Assembly: GCF_000264995.1 (NCBI RefSeq)
Contig: NW_006767433.1
Location: forward strand, 4,260,967-4,324,966
Length of the DNA stretch: 64,000 nt
Origin: Punctularia strigosozonata HHB-11173 SS5
Lineage: Eukaryota > Basidiomycota > Agaricomycetes > Corticiales > Punctulariaceae
Reading direction: 5' to 3'
The position numbers and the translations under genes were made by a program. Below are positions 10,439 through 20,876 of this stretch, one piece after another. The stretch's first letter is position 1, and each line of letters starts with the position of its first letter. The notes below the pieces were generated by a model that saw nothing but the letters and a program-made list of their open reading frames with translations, made no database searches and was not told the origin of the DNA.

Positions 10439-11260
10439 ATGATTGAGGTTTTGAAGGGCTCCTGTCTTTGCGGCTCTATCAAGTACACCGTTGGTCAGCC
10501 CTTATCTTGCGGTATCGACTCTGTCCTGATTGTTATCCGTGCGGCTCCGCCGCGGCGATGCCTGCAAACAGACTTCCCGCCCCCGGAGCAGTCAACAGCA
10601 CCCCATTTCCCCTTCGTCGCAGAGGAAAATGGGACAAGGAAGTATGCGGGGTTCCATTGTCATTGCAACTTGTGGTGGGTGGTTCGTCCCCCACTCGTGA
10701 CGCGTACCGATCTAACGTCTACCCTGTGTGTCCATAGCCGTAGATCATCGGGAGCGCTGTTTCAGGTGCCATACATAGTCCTTATTTTACAATTGCGGAA
10801 ACGACCCCTTTGATACATCCGTCATCGGTACCTTGAACCTAACGATCTCATGCTCTACGCACCTAGTCTTTTTTCTCGGCTCCTGAATTCGCCTTCCATT
10901 ACGACCCCTCGAACAGCGTCAAGCCGACCTTCTACACCTCAAGCGACCACGGCCGAAGAGGATTTTGTCCGACATGCGGGTCGTCACTGCTGTACATCAG
11001 CGATAGCCAGCTGCCGGGTATCATCGTGATCGGCCTTGGATGCCTTGACAGGTACTCTTCATCCCGCTGTCCATTCTATTTCGAGAGAGGTGTCTGATCA
11101 TGGATCCAGGCAAGATGCGGTCCGCGCCGTCCGAATGGGTATGCATATCTTCGCGGGAGAGGTCGTAGAAGGCGACGGCTTCGACGTGATGAAGTTGGAT
11201 GATGGACGCGCGAAATTTCCGCAATTGCCAGAAAATGTCCCGGGCCAGCCAACCAATTAG
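10439..11260 (+). CDS. GFA/CENP-V-fold protein, copy 3
   Basis: Five exons: 10439-10493, 10572-10674, 10738-10765, 10867-11051 and 11110-11260. Zinc-ligand motifs are GSCLCG, HCHCNLCRRSSGALFQ and FCPTCGSSLLY. Exon borders and phases match copies 1 and 2 exactly, including TG|C through the third cysteine of HCHCxxC. The C-terminal module is weaker: MHIFAGEVVEGDGFDVMKL replaces the tryptophan-containing HTWL/HIWL motif of the others. The intron before exon 4 is about 100 bases, longer than in the paralogues. Function unknown beyond the zinc fold. Confidence 0.9.
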
Positions 11261-12033
11261 TCTCGCCAGCCGTTTCGAAGGGAGCACACGAAAGCTGTCG
11301 CTTTCAATGTACACATGGCGATCGATGTATTCCAGAACGACACATGTATTGGCGGCTCCATGACCATCGTGACGGGGAAACGCCTCCGTTTGACTGCACA
11401 GGTCTTATGTCGTATGTGACGGTCTTGTCTGCTCGGACCTGAGCTCCGTGATCGCTCTATCGTACTACTGACTTATGTCGGACATGACGTCGTGGAGTGG
11501 TGTATGTCGCAATGGCGGGAAGTCGGAGGTATATTGGGTGAACACCGCCACAGCGACCCTCGTAGCGCACCTCAGCACGCGCCGTGCAATGCAACTGCAA
11601 TGTGGATTCCATTGCGACAGGGTCATCAACGGGATGTGCAAGCATGGGTGCAGGGAGATCGTAGATGTCTTCATGACGACGGAGCAGATGATCAGCCTTC
11701 CGGGCGAAACGCGGAAGCGGGAAAGATTCGGGGCGTGAGAGAACGCGGTGCTTGGGCGGCGCCGCTTGGGTGAAACGAGGTTAGTCCGGGCCCCAGACGT
11801 GGCACGCTATTTGGCCCATCTCGCCGCTCCTCCCCAGAGCCCCTCACGACTGACCGCCTTCATCTCATCCCTCGCCGTCCTGCCAACTCCCCGCTGAGCC
11901 CCCTGTGCTCTCGCTCCCATCGCGGACGGCTTGAAGGAACAGAGGCCCCGGTCTCGCCCCAGGCAGCTCTCTACGGTCATCGGTCGTCGCCCCCGCAGTG
12001 CGCCCTGCTCGACGAAGGTCATCATCGGACGAG
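11261..12033. other. Intergenic region, no gene seen
   Basis: Short frames on both strands near 11460-11770 overlap one another and show no domain features. The 3' half is C-rich and probably carries the 5' untranslated region of the next gene. Confidence 0.4.
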
Positions 12034-13135
12034 ATGTACACCTCGACACTCATGCAGCGCCTGCCCCGGCCCATCGAGTTTTCCCTCCCCTCGGTCCACA
12101 TCCACATACCGTCCATGCCGTCGCTCCAGCTCACGTCGACGGACCTCGGACTCTACTGGTCGTCGCTTACCCTCCTCATCTGTGCGGCCGTCTTGTGCTA
12201 CGCATGCATCACTCGCATACTCCTCGCCCGCTTCAGGCTCGCCGGGGAGAAGACGGGACATGCGGTCGTTGCTCGCGTGCGCGCGGATCAAGTCGTCAGC
12301 GACATGTCGCCCAAAGGAGATGCGAACACCGAAGTCCTCAGCGAAAAACGCCGGATAACGCTCTCCATACAATGGCCATCTCCCCCCTCGGTGCGACTGC
12401 CCGCTCTGGTACGTACTCTTCTGTCGTAGGCAGCGACGTTCCCTGACGCATACTCGCAGCGGCCGCACTTCCCCTCTCTCCCGACGTTCTCGTTCGACCT
12501 CTCTTCGAAGTTGCTTGCCTTACTCGGGGACGACGAGGACTTCCCGTCGCCCGCTCCCCCATCTCCGGGGTCACCGAACTCTGGGTCGTATTCGCCTACA
12601 TGGACCATCGACGGCGCACAATACCGCCTCCCGCAACGGTCCGCACAGCCGCCGCTAATCAAGGTTGGCCCGCCGCCTTCTGGTCGGCGTATGCCCTCCG
12701 CACCCATGGCCCCACCGCCACGCCAAGGCGGCGTCTGGCACCCGGTCCGTTCGCAAGCTTACGCCCGGCCGTCGTCGCCGTCCCCACCGGGCTCGCCTGC
12801 CCAAAGCGCACCCTCGCGGCCGACACGGCACCGACGGACGGCTTCGACGTCCTCGCTCACTTTGCCGACCCCGTCCTTGCAGCAAATATCCCCGACCCCA
12901 CCGGCGCTTGCCTCACCTGCGTTCACCGTGAACCAGATGGGCGGGTATGCCGGCCACGGCCAGCCGATGATCATGGCGAAGCTCATCATGAGCAGATACG
13001 TGAGTTTGTTCCCCCTGGGCACCTCGCTATCGGGGTAATTGACTTCCTTTACCTCAGTCTGTCCGTAGACCGCGAGGTCAGCGTTCTTATACAATCGGTG
13101 CACCGTCGAGCCTCCGGACACCTTCTCCCGTATAA
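12034..13135 (+). CDS. Hypothetical single-pass membrane protein, proline/serine-rich
   Basis: Three exons: 12034-12408, 12460-12999 and an exon starting after TTTACCTCAG at about 13058 and ending in TAA at 13133-13135. The N-terminal part holds one strong membrane segment, LGLYWSSLTLLICAAVLCYA, followed by a basic stretch (ILLARFRLAGEK). The rest is a long low-complexity region rich in P, S and R, ending RSYTIGAPSSLRTPSPV. An in-frame ATG at 11998 would add 12 residues. The orientation suggests a short N-terminal part, one anchor and a disordered cytosolic tail. No known domain was recognised. Confidence 0.65.
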
Positions 13136-14051
13136 CACGCCGGCCAATTCGAAGAAAAATTAGCATCAACGGACTATATCACGCTATTTACGCTATTTAT
13201 GACTTCTTGTGGCGCGGAGGGACGGCGAGGAGTGATTGTATATTCGTAGGGTTGCAGGGGGGATTGGTTTTGCGGACTACATCGCTCGCCGTTTTCTGGC
13301 GCTGCTGCTTCTATCCGACCCGTACGTTATACTGACCTTGACGGTTTGGCGCGCTTGGTCGGTATCGGTATGCCTAGATCATGCGTTGCATGTGTACGTG
13401 TGTGTTTGTAGCCATCACGGACGAGTTTCACGCTTTCACTCATATCGGGTTCGAGACAACTACGCTGCCATCGCGTGACGAGATGTCGCTGACGAGATGT
13501 CGGAATCGGGTTGCGCACAAGATTCCGGGGGACCTCAGTATACGTACATCCGCCATCCCTGTCGAGCTCTTTCGAACAGCCGTACACGGAGAAATCGACG
13601 TGGAGTCCTGCGAACCCATCCCCGCTTGCCTTTCCAATGCTCATAAGTCCGACATCCCATGCGGTCCCAGGACGTCTGAGTTCGTTTGCATCTCTGATCT
13701 AAGTATCACCTCATCATGTCTGTCCACTCCAGCGTTGCTCCTCTGCGATCGTCTGGACTGAACCATATGTAGTTCACATTCATCGGCACTAGCGAGGTCC
13801 TTGCGCTACAGTTCCCCGGGCGTGTTGACGACCATAATGTCTTATAAGTAGGGTGGATTGTCCGACGACCGGGCAATTCTTCGCCAGAGCTTCAGACATC
13901 ATGTACGTTGCGGGACTGCAATTACTTATTACGCGAGGGTATCGTAAATCTGATCTACTTATGGTTTACAGTCCTTTCTCTGATCCCTCGGGCGAATAGT
14001 CTTAGGCCTATCGAGCGGTAGCGCCCCCCCTAGGCGCCGTCTTTTTCGCCG
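13136..14051. other. Intergenic region, no gene seen
   Basis: This lies between two converging genes. Frames are short and overlapping, with no family signature and no consistent intron chain. Confidence 0.4.
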
Positions 14052-15560
14052 TTATCTCCTCCACGCAGCACCGACCTCGTGCATCTCGGCTTTCTTCTTG
14101 CTCACCGGCCGTCGTTGTTTGTTTCTGCGCGTGAAGGTTTTTCTCTGCTTTGCAACATCGGTCAACTCCGTCGCTATGCGAAGCGTTCGATAGTTAGGTG
14201 TCGATACGCCCGTTTCGGGAGCGCATGCAGCATCCGACCTTCGCTCCTTGTCCTGCATCGTACCGCCGGTCGCGGCTAAACCACATTCCTCATCCATGTT
14301 CGATTTCGCTAACTCTGGCACGTCTCGCTCCTTGCTCGGTACCGGTCGAAGGCGGCTTTCCTGAAAGATTGGGTCCTCATTGACGATACCGGGTTTATGA
14401 AAGTCACCGAGGATTTTGTCTATACTCCGCAGCATCGACTGGAGCTTGGAAGTCGACGCGATACGCCGCATGTCGTGTTTCGGTTTGGCAGGAGCTCGGG
14501 TCAATGCTTTTCCTGCCGCGTTGAAGTCCCATGGCATTGTAGTGGGCAGACGGATGACATTTGCTTGCACTCGTCCCTCCGGCTCTTCCAAGAAAACACC
14601 CCTAGTCACTGCTCTTTCGACGTCGACACACTCCTTCTCGAAGCTTTCCAGCTCAAACGTTACGATGGTTGCTTCGGACAGTTGTGGACTTGGCTCGCAG
14701 TCGGTTGTTTGTGACTGGTCGCTTTCCTCGAAGGGGGAAAAGCCGCCATCAAGCTGTGCCTCGTCCAAGGATGGAGTGGAAGCATGAAGGGCAGATTTGA
14801 TTCCTTCTTCCGTGATCGCAGCATCGGATGGTGCGCAAATCGCATCCTCTTCGGGTGAGCCATGCACGCTAGGTGGGCGCACTCCCTGAGAATCTTCTAA
14901 TGTGGCATCAACTGCAGCATTGCCTTCGGAAGTGTCGCCATCTTGCTCAACGTGGCGAATAGTGTGTTGAAGAGGCGGATGGTTGGACCTAACATGAAGA
15001 TCCAGCTCTGTAGTCTTCAACTCTGTCAAGTGGATGATGCCAGAAACCATCTGATCACGATAGCGCTGCTGCTCCTTCACGGACCACCTCAAGTGTTTGT
15101 ACTCCCAAGATTCCAGTTGTGCCCAGATCAGAGCGTCAAAACGGGCCAGGAAGTCGCCTAGGATGTTCAGCCGCGCGGGCAACAAGACGTCGGCCAGATA
15201 ACGCAGGCGCTCTTTCGTCGTCATGCTGCTTGAGGAATGCGGTGTTGGGGGACCACAAGAGCAACCTTCCAGGACAGCCTTGTACCGCAGTTTCAGAAGT
15301 AACATGTCATTCCCCGCCAGGTCGGTGAGTAGCTGGTCCTGGAGTGCTTGCCGACATGCTATGAGCCTCGCCGAAAGCCTTGAAGCTCTGTCATGAGACC
15401 GGTCCCGAGAAGGCAGGGGAATACCGTTCTTTGTTAAGAAATCCTTGCATGCTGCTGGGAGATGCTCGAAGGGCCTATGACATAGGAGATATGGCAGCGG
15501 CTCGTAGGTTGGAGGGATGAAGTCCGCTGTTGGACATAGGTGACGAGTTCCAGGCGACAT
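14052..15560 (-). CDS. Hypothetical intronless protein, 502 residues
   Basis: One uninterrupted frame runs from ATG at 15560 to the stop at 14052. The N-terminal 180 residues look folded and helical, with leucine- and tryptophan-containing stretches such as YLADVLLPARLNILGDF and LIWAQLESWEYKHLRW. The middle is acidic and serine-rich and probably disordered. The C-terminus is strongly basic (KTFTRRNKQRRPVSKKKAEM), like a nuclear-localisation signal. No domain was recognised. The length of the open frame and its composition support a real gene. Nuclear location is inference. Confidence 0.7.
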   Translation of the reverse strand: MSPGTRHLCPTADFIPPTYEPLPYLLCHRPFEHLPAACKDFLTKNGIPLPSRDRSHDRASRLSARLIACRQALQDQLLTDLAGNDMLLLKLRYKAVLEGCSCGPPTPHSSSSMTTKERLRYLADVLLPARLNILGDFLARFDALIWAQLESWEYKHLRWSVKEQQRYRDQMVSGIIHLTELKTTELDLHVRSNHPPLQHTIRHVEQDGDTSEGNAAVDATLEDSQGVRPPSVHGSPEEDAICAPSDAAITEEGIKSALHASTPSLDEAQLDGGFSPFEESDQSQTTDCEPSPQLSEATIVTFELESFEKECVDVERAVTRGVFLEEPEGRVQANVIRLPTTMPWDFNAAGKALTRAPAKPKHDMRRIASTSKLQSMLRSIDKILGDFHKPGIVNEDPIFQESRLRPVPSKERDVPELAKSNMDEECGLAATGGTMQDKERRSDAACAPETGVSTPNYRTLRIATELTDVAKQRKTFTRRNKQRRPVSKKKAEMHEVGAAWRR

Positions 15561-15966
15561 CGGTTACGAGGGGTGGCGGAGTTGGTCTCTCAGACGAGGG
15601 CTCTTTATAACCATACTCGTCGGTGTGGCCTTGCGAGGCCGTACAAAGCGTTTGCCAACGATATCGTTACTAATTGTGGCTCTTGGTGGGCTAGCCTATA
15701 GTCACCTTTGCTGTCCATGGTTTGCAACGCCTTGTCTAGTAAACAGCTTGAGTTCACCCACATATGATTATATATATCGTCTGGGTGTAACGGTCCTGCA
15801 ATGCATGAATGAGGACAAGAACTCGTTGCTCGATCACTTACATGGATTGTCGCGCGAGACTCAGACCAGCAAATGACGCACGTGGCATCACACACAAAGC
15901 CACTGCATTGAACCCTCTCTCCTCAAGCTTCACAAGAACCAACAACAGCATAAGACACAGTGCAAA
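15561..15966. promoter_or_regulatory. Divergent intergenic region (502-residue gene and NOSIP)
   Basis: The two genes start on opposite strands with a gap of 406 bases, so the region should contain both promoters. An A/T-rich TTATATATATCG lies near 15768-15780. No specific factor site was recognised. Confidence 0.4.
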
Positions 15967-17436
15967 ATGACAAAACACAGCAAGAACAATACGGCATCAT
16001 CCATATTCTCATACGCCGAATACAAAAAGCTTGACTATGGCACTAAACGGGTCAGCCGTTCTGTCTTGAGGCGTGAACTTTCGATGACGACTGGCCGTAG
16101 CAAAGGCTAGGAAATGAATCTATGCGACGTTTCGACTGCTGCGCCTTGTGTCTTCAACGAGCCCGCGAGCCTGTAGCATGCCAGGAGGGCCATCTCTTCT
16201 GCAAAGAATGCGTTTACACCGACCTTCGTGCGTACGTTTCCAGCGCTCCGTACTTATGTAGACCCTGCTCACGTATACGGTGCATCTGCAGTCTCGCAAA
16301 AGAAGGACATCAAGAGGCAGAAAGACAAATTGGATGCATTGAGGAAAGAGGCCGAAGAGCAAAAACTGCGCGCCAGAGAGGCAGCTCGTGAACGTGTGTT
16401 GCAAGACTTCGAACGCGGGCAATTAGGGCTCGGAGCTCGCAACGAAGTACACACTCAAGGGAAGGATGAAGGTGAAAGTCTGTCAATACTCACGTAGCAG
16501 TTGCTGCCCGCTTATGGTGTGCAGGAGGAACGAAACGCAAACTCCCTTTCGAATTTGATGCGACCAAGGTCGAGTCGCTGGCGCGAGAAGCAGAGGAAGC
16601 CGCTCTTAAGCAATTAGAGAAGGAACAGGCTGGTATGTCCTTGCCAAATCTGTGTTGACCGGAGACTTTCATGCTGTCGTGCCCCAGAATCACTTCGCGC
16701 GAAACTCCCTGACTTTTGGCTGCCGTCGCTGACACCCACGTACACGTCTGCGGGCCCCCCCTCTTCTTTCCAAGATCTTAAGGTTCAAACCACGTGCCGT
16801 GGGGGCAACCCTCCGCACTCCATAGCGTATGCAGCCCTTGTTATCCGGTTCACACCTCTGAGTTTAGTCATTTAGCCTGAAGAATCTTTTCCCGGTCAAG
16901 TTCTCATACCCGTCGTCCGGTGTCGGGAAAACGACTCCCTTGGAGGACGGGGAAACGGCGGAGCTTACGAAGGCTGCGGCCTCGAAGCAGGATGACGAGA
17001 TGCCTTTTTGTCTATCTTGCAAGAAGACGCTGTCTAACAACATCATCCTCTACGGTACGCAACTTCGTGCAATGCTCCCGTCGCGCATAGGCTGGGTCAT
17101 AATGACTCATGTTGTTCGGTATGCAGTCATGAAACCTTGCGGGCACGTTGTATGCAGAACGTGCACTGATACGCTTGTCAAACCCAACGCACAGTGTACT
17201 GTATGCGATATACCCATCAAAGCCAGCGGTGCCGTACCCAAGGAACAGGAGAAGGCCGTCGGGAAGAAAAAGGGACATGATATGGGTTCAGATATCGTTG
17301 AGTTAAGACGAGAGGGTGAGCTCGTGATGCATATTCTACATCTTACGGAACAGCGCTGATGTATCATTCAGGCACTGGGTACGCCGGCGGCGGTCTGGCG
17401 GAGACTTCCAAAGCTGGTGTCGCGTTCCAAGGTTAA
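15967..17436 (+). CDS. NOSIP: NOSIP-type RING/U-box protein (putative E3 ligase, spliceosome-associated family)
   Basis: The start exon reads MTKHSKNNTASSIFSYAEYK, the conserved NOSIP N-terminus. Splicing at 16051-16100 joins KR to QRLGNESMRRFDCC. The first zinc region is CCALCLQRAREPVACQEGHL..CKECVYTDL. A charged coiled coil, QKKDIKRQKDKLDALRKEAE, follows. The C-terminal RING/U-box is FCLSCKKTLSNN..MKPCGHVVCRTCTDTL..CTVCD. Introns at 16228-16291, 16472-16524, about 16632-16686, 16830-16872, 17056-17128 and 17317-17371 all keep frame. The stop is TAA at 17434. NOSIP homologues associate with splicing complexes and have E3 activity; here that is inferred from the family. Confidence 0.93.
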
Positions 17437-18370
17437 TTCATATCCAGCATACGAATGCTTGTGCACACTGGCCTTTGTGAACGCCGACAATGACCAACAC
17501 TGCACATCATAATGTATGGATTTGAGTCCGCATATGAGTACAGTTATCATGGGTTCGCTTATGTATCATGGATGATTCCCCCGGCTGTGGCAAAGCGGCT
17601 GCAATCCTTCGTAGCTGCGGTCAAGAATGATGACAACCAGGGGCCGACACTGATGGAGATCTATGAGACTCATGGCTGTTCGCGGCCGAACTCATGATGG
17701 GGTGCAGCGGCGGTGCCCATCAAGACAGAAAGCACTTCGCAGTAGATCAGGAGAACGAATGTTAGTCGCATCGGGAACTGGTTTCATGATGTTCCGTGCG
17801 ATAGCTAAGACCCGACAGTACTAGTATACAGAGAGAAAGAGGAGCTGTTGGATATACATCCTCCGCAGCTTCATATGCAAAATGTGCGCTTGTTCACCGG
17901 TGTGTTCAACTGATGTATCAAGTTGTACAAGTGTATGGATAGTTAGTCAGAAATATGCACGATGGTTCGTGAACACCAAGTATAGAAAGAGGCGATGAAC
18001 TGAGAGAACTGTGGTATTCATGGGTTCGCATGTGAGTAACTTGTAATCATACCTATTTCAGGTGCACTGATGCAAGAGCATACCCGCTATGGTATTCAAT
18101 ATCATTCGCATGCACGCTGATAGAGGAAGGCCCTATAATCGACTCCAGGAGGCTGTATGAGTAATGTAAGTACTCTACAAGGCCGTGCCATGCCGGAGTT
18201 CCGGATTCACATTTCTCAGAAGATCCGTCACCAACTATAGCTTGCTCAAATCTGACTCCAGCGCTTGTGCGCATGGATCGCACGGATTTCAGCAGAAGCT
18301 ATACTCAGGCAGTCAGAGCGCGAGACCGCCCGCCAGCTGCGGTGATGATTGACGCCGCAAGCTTACCTAT
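17437..18370. other. Intergenic region, no gene seen
   Basis: This is an A/T-richer stretch between NOSIP and the DUF2235 gene. Short frames only. It includes the NOSIP 3' end and the upstream region of the next gene. Confidence 0.4.
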
Positions 18371-20876
18371 ATGTTCAAGAGCACTGGAGCACGCTTTGAT
18401 GGCAGCCTTAGATCCCCCTTTCTTCGTCCGATGGCATTTAGTCGTGTCTCGAGGACCGACAATCCTGATGACAACTTCGTATCCGAATCAGAGTCTGAAA
18501 GTTCGGACTACTTCCGCAAACGTGCTGGCACGCCTTTGCCAGTGCCACGCGTGCGTGCAGTAACGCACTGGGAACCACCCAAACGGGACTGGATCCCCGC
18601 CTTTCGGAATCAAACCTATGCATATCGGAAGAGACGATGTCTAATCCTCTGTTTTGATGGCACAGGAGATGCATTCGACGATGACAACTCCAATATTGTA
18701 CAGTTGGTTTCCATGTTGAAGAAGGACGATGATCGTGAGGTTCGTGTATCCTGTTGTTCGTACGTGTTAATGCCTCACGTATATATTCAGCAAATGGTTT
18801 ACTATCAGGTGATTCGCAAGCATGCAAGATTTCATGTGCGAACTCACCTGCAATGCTTCAGGCGGGCATAGGGACATACAGCGACAATCCTCTGCTGGCC
18901 CTACCCCTCATATCCCAGATATCCAATACTCTAGACAGAATGGTTGCCTGGAGTCTTGGGAGGCACGTGAGAGGTTCATATCCCGTTGTCTGATATCCTT
19001 CCATCCACACTGAAATCACTGCTGTCACAGATGGCTACGCGTTCCTGATGCAGAACTGTAAGTCGTAATTATCAACTTATCCAGTTCAATCTAATCTTGG
19101 CGACATAGATAACGCCGGCGACAAGATATGCATATTTGGTTTTAGTCGAGGTGCATACACCGCGCGGGCTTTGGCAGGCATGTTGCACAAGGTTGGCCTT
19201 CTGTCCTCATGCAACTATCAACAACTCCCTTTCGCATACAAAATGTACAAACGCGACGACGAATATGGATGGCGAATGAGCGCCATATTCAAGAAGACAT
19301 TCTCCATCCACGTCAATGTCGATTTCGTGGGAGTATGGTAAGCCCGGTGTCTTAGTGCCCCGTATCTCCAGCTGCCTACGCTCATGAAGGGATACCGTAG
19401 CCTCTGTCGGTGTGATACCTCGCTATCTACCATTATCCAGGTTCGTTTGCACTACTGCACCATCTGATCATTCTCAAGATCTTTGCAGCTCCAACGATGC
19501 TATTCGGATATTCAGACATGCCGTGTCTCTTGACGAACGTCGAGTGCGATTCATCCCAAGTTTCTATGACACGAGCAGTACTTCGCCCTGGAATCGTTTG
19601 ATGGCATTCCTGGAGTGTTCGATAGAGAGCCTGGTCCAACCGACGACCCCGCAGAGCGTCCCTGAAGCTCAGGAATTGACGGACTGCAAAGAAGGTGCGC
19701 CATCTCTTGTCGTACCCTCGTTGATTTAATGACCTTGTCACTTCAGTGTTTTTCGCGGGAACGCACTGTGACGTCGGCGGAGGATCGGTAAAGAATCACA
19801 CCGTGAGTCAAGTCTGCGTGTCCTGGTCGCATCTTATCTCATTTCATATTTCTCAGAGGCACAGTTTAGCACGTATCCCGCTGCGGTGGATGATCCGGGA
19901 GTGTTTCCGTACGTACACACGAAAATCCGGCCTCATTCAATGCTGACAATGTTGATTTACAGGCACCGACACAGGAATCTTGTTCGATGCAAGCTTACGT
20001 GAAGTTCTTGGTCTGGATATAGATCGCCTGAGAGCAGGGGACATGTCTGAGCCAGAGCGCATAAGTCCTGGCTCGCAAGATTCATTACCGACGAGACCGT
20101 GTGCGATGACAACCCCTTGCAGCGCGCTGACAGTATGGGACACCATCTCATATGTTATGTCATGCGTCTCGTTCTTGGTCTTCAGCCTCTATGCGTGGAT
20201 CTTCTGCCGGCCCGCACCCAGAATTAACGAAGGCGCTAGCGTTCTTCTGGCTAGAGAGCCGTGCATCCATGGTACCAAGCAGCGGTTATTCGAAGGTGAA
20301 GCCGTTGAAGAGCTGCATGATGCCTTGTCGCCAATGTATGATCAAATGAATGCTATGCTTCTTTGGCGCCGTACGTCCTGAGACCCTCTCTTATTGAGCT
20401 TGGGATCTGATTGAGGAAGAACAGTCATGGAATGGGTGCCGCAGAAGGTGAAATTAGATCTGAACGTCGCGGATGGCAAGGATGACTACGTCTGGATGTG
20501 AGCTGTCTTTTTTGCACTGCTTGTGCTCAAGTTTGATTCTCGTCCTTGCCAAAGATGGAACAGGGGGCAAGGCAGATTGCTGCCTCGCCATATCATAGAG
20601 CGGGGCGTGCTAGTGCACCGTTCTGTCTTGACTCGGATGGAGGCTTCCAACAGCGGCAAAGGAAGAGGCCCGTATGTTCCTGGTGTTCGTCCTCACATTC
20701 AATCTTATGGGGACCCTTGGTGGCGGTTACTGGAGTGGCTAAATCGCGGATGCATTTTCCGAACTGCTAACCCCAAGAAACCGTCGCAGAGTCAGTGGAT
20801 TGCAGACTTCGGTGATTGGTTGCAATGGGACACATGGACGGAGCCCGAACCCTCGGATCTTCATACATGCATGTAA
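18371..20876 (+). CDS. DUF2235 (Tle1-like phospholipase/hydrolase fold) protein
   Basis: The catalytic-domain motifs appear in order: LILCFDGTGDAFDDDNSNIV, then ICIFGFSRGAYTARALAGML (GFSRG nucleophile elbow), VDFVGVWDTVASVGVIP and VFFAGTHCDVGGGSVKNHT (D/H part of the triad). The C-terminal part has EELHDALSPMYDQ and WNRGQGRLLP followed by VLVHRSVLTRME. The domain is the Tle1-like alpha/beta hydrolase fold first described in bacterial phospholipase effectors, and it is widespread in agaricomycetes. At least nine introns break the gene. Start is ATG 18371 or ATG 18431 in the same frame. A hydrophobic stretch near 20130-20200 is probably part of an intron (GTATGG..CTTCAG) and not a membrane segment. 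The fungal substrate is unknown. Confidence 0.88.

Noticed and set aside
8273-11260. Calling the GFA genes formaldehyde-detoxifying enzymes
   Set aside because: The zinc fold is certain, but the catalytic role of Gfa is disputed and these fungal copies have no substrate evidence, so only the fold is named.
20130-20200. Possible transmembrane helix in the DUF2235 protein
   Set aside because: The stretch has intron borders GTATGG..CTTCAG and the next recognised frame is different, so it is more likely intron.
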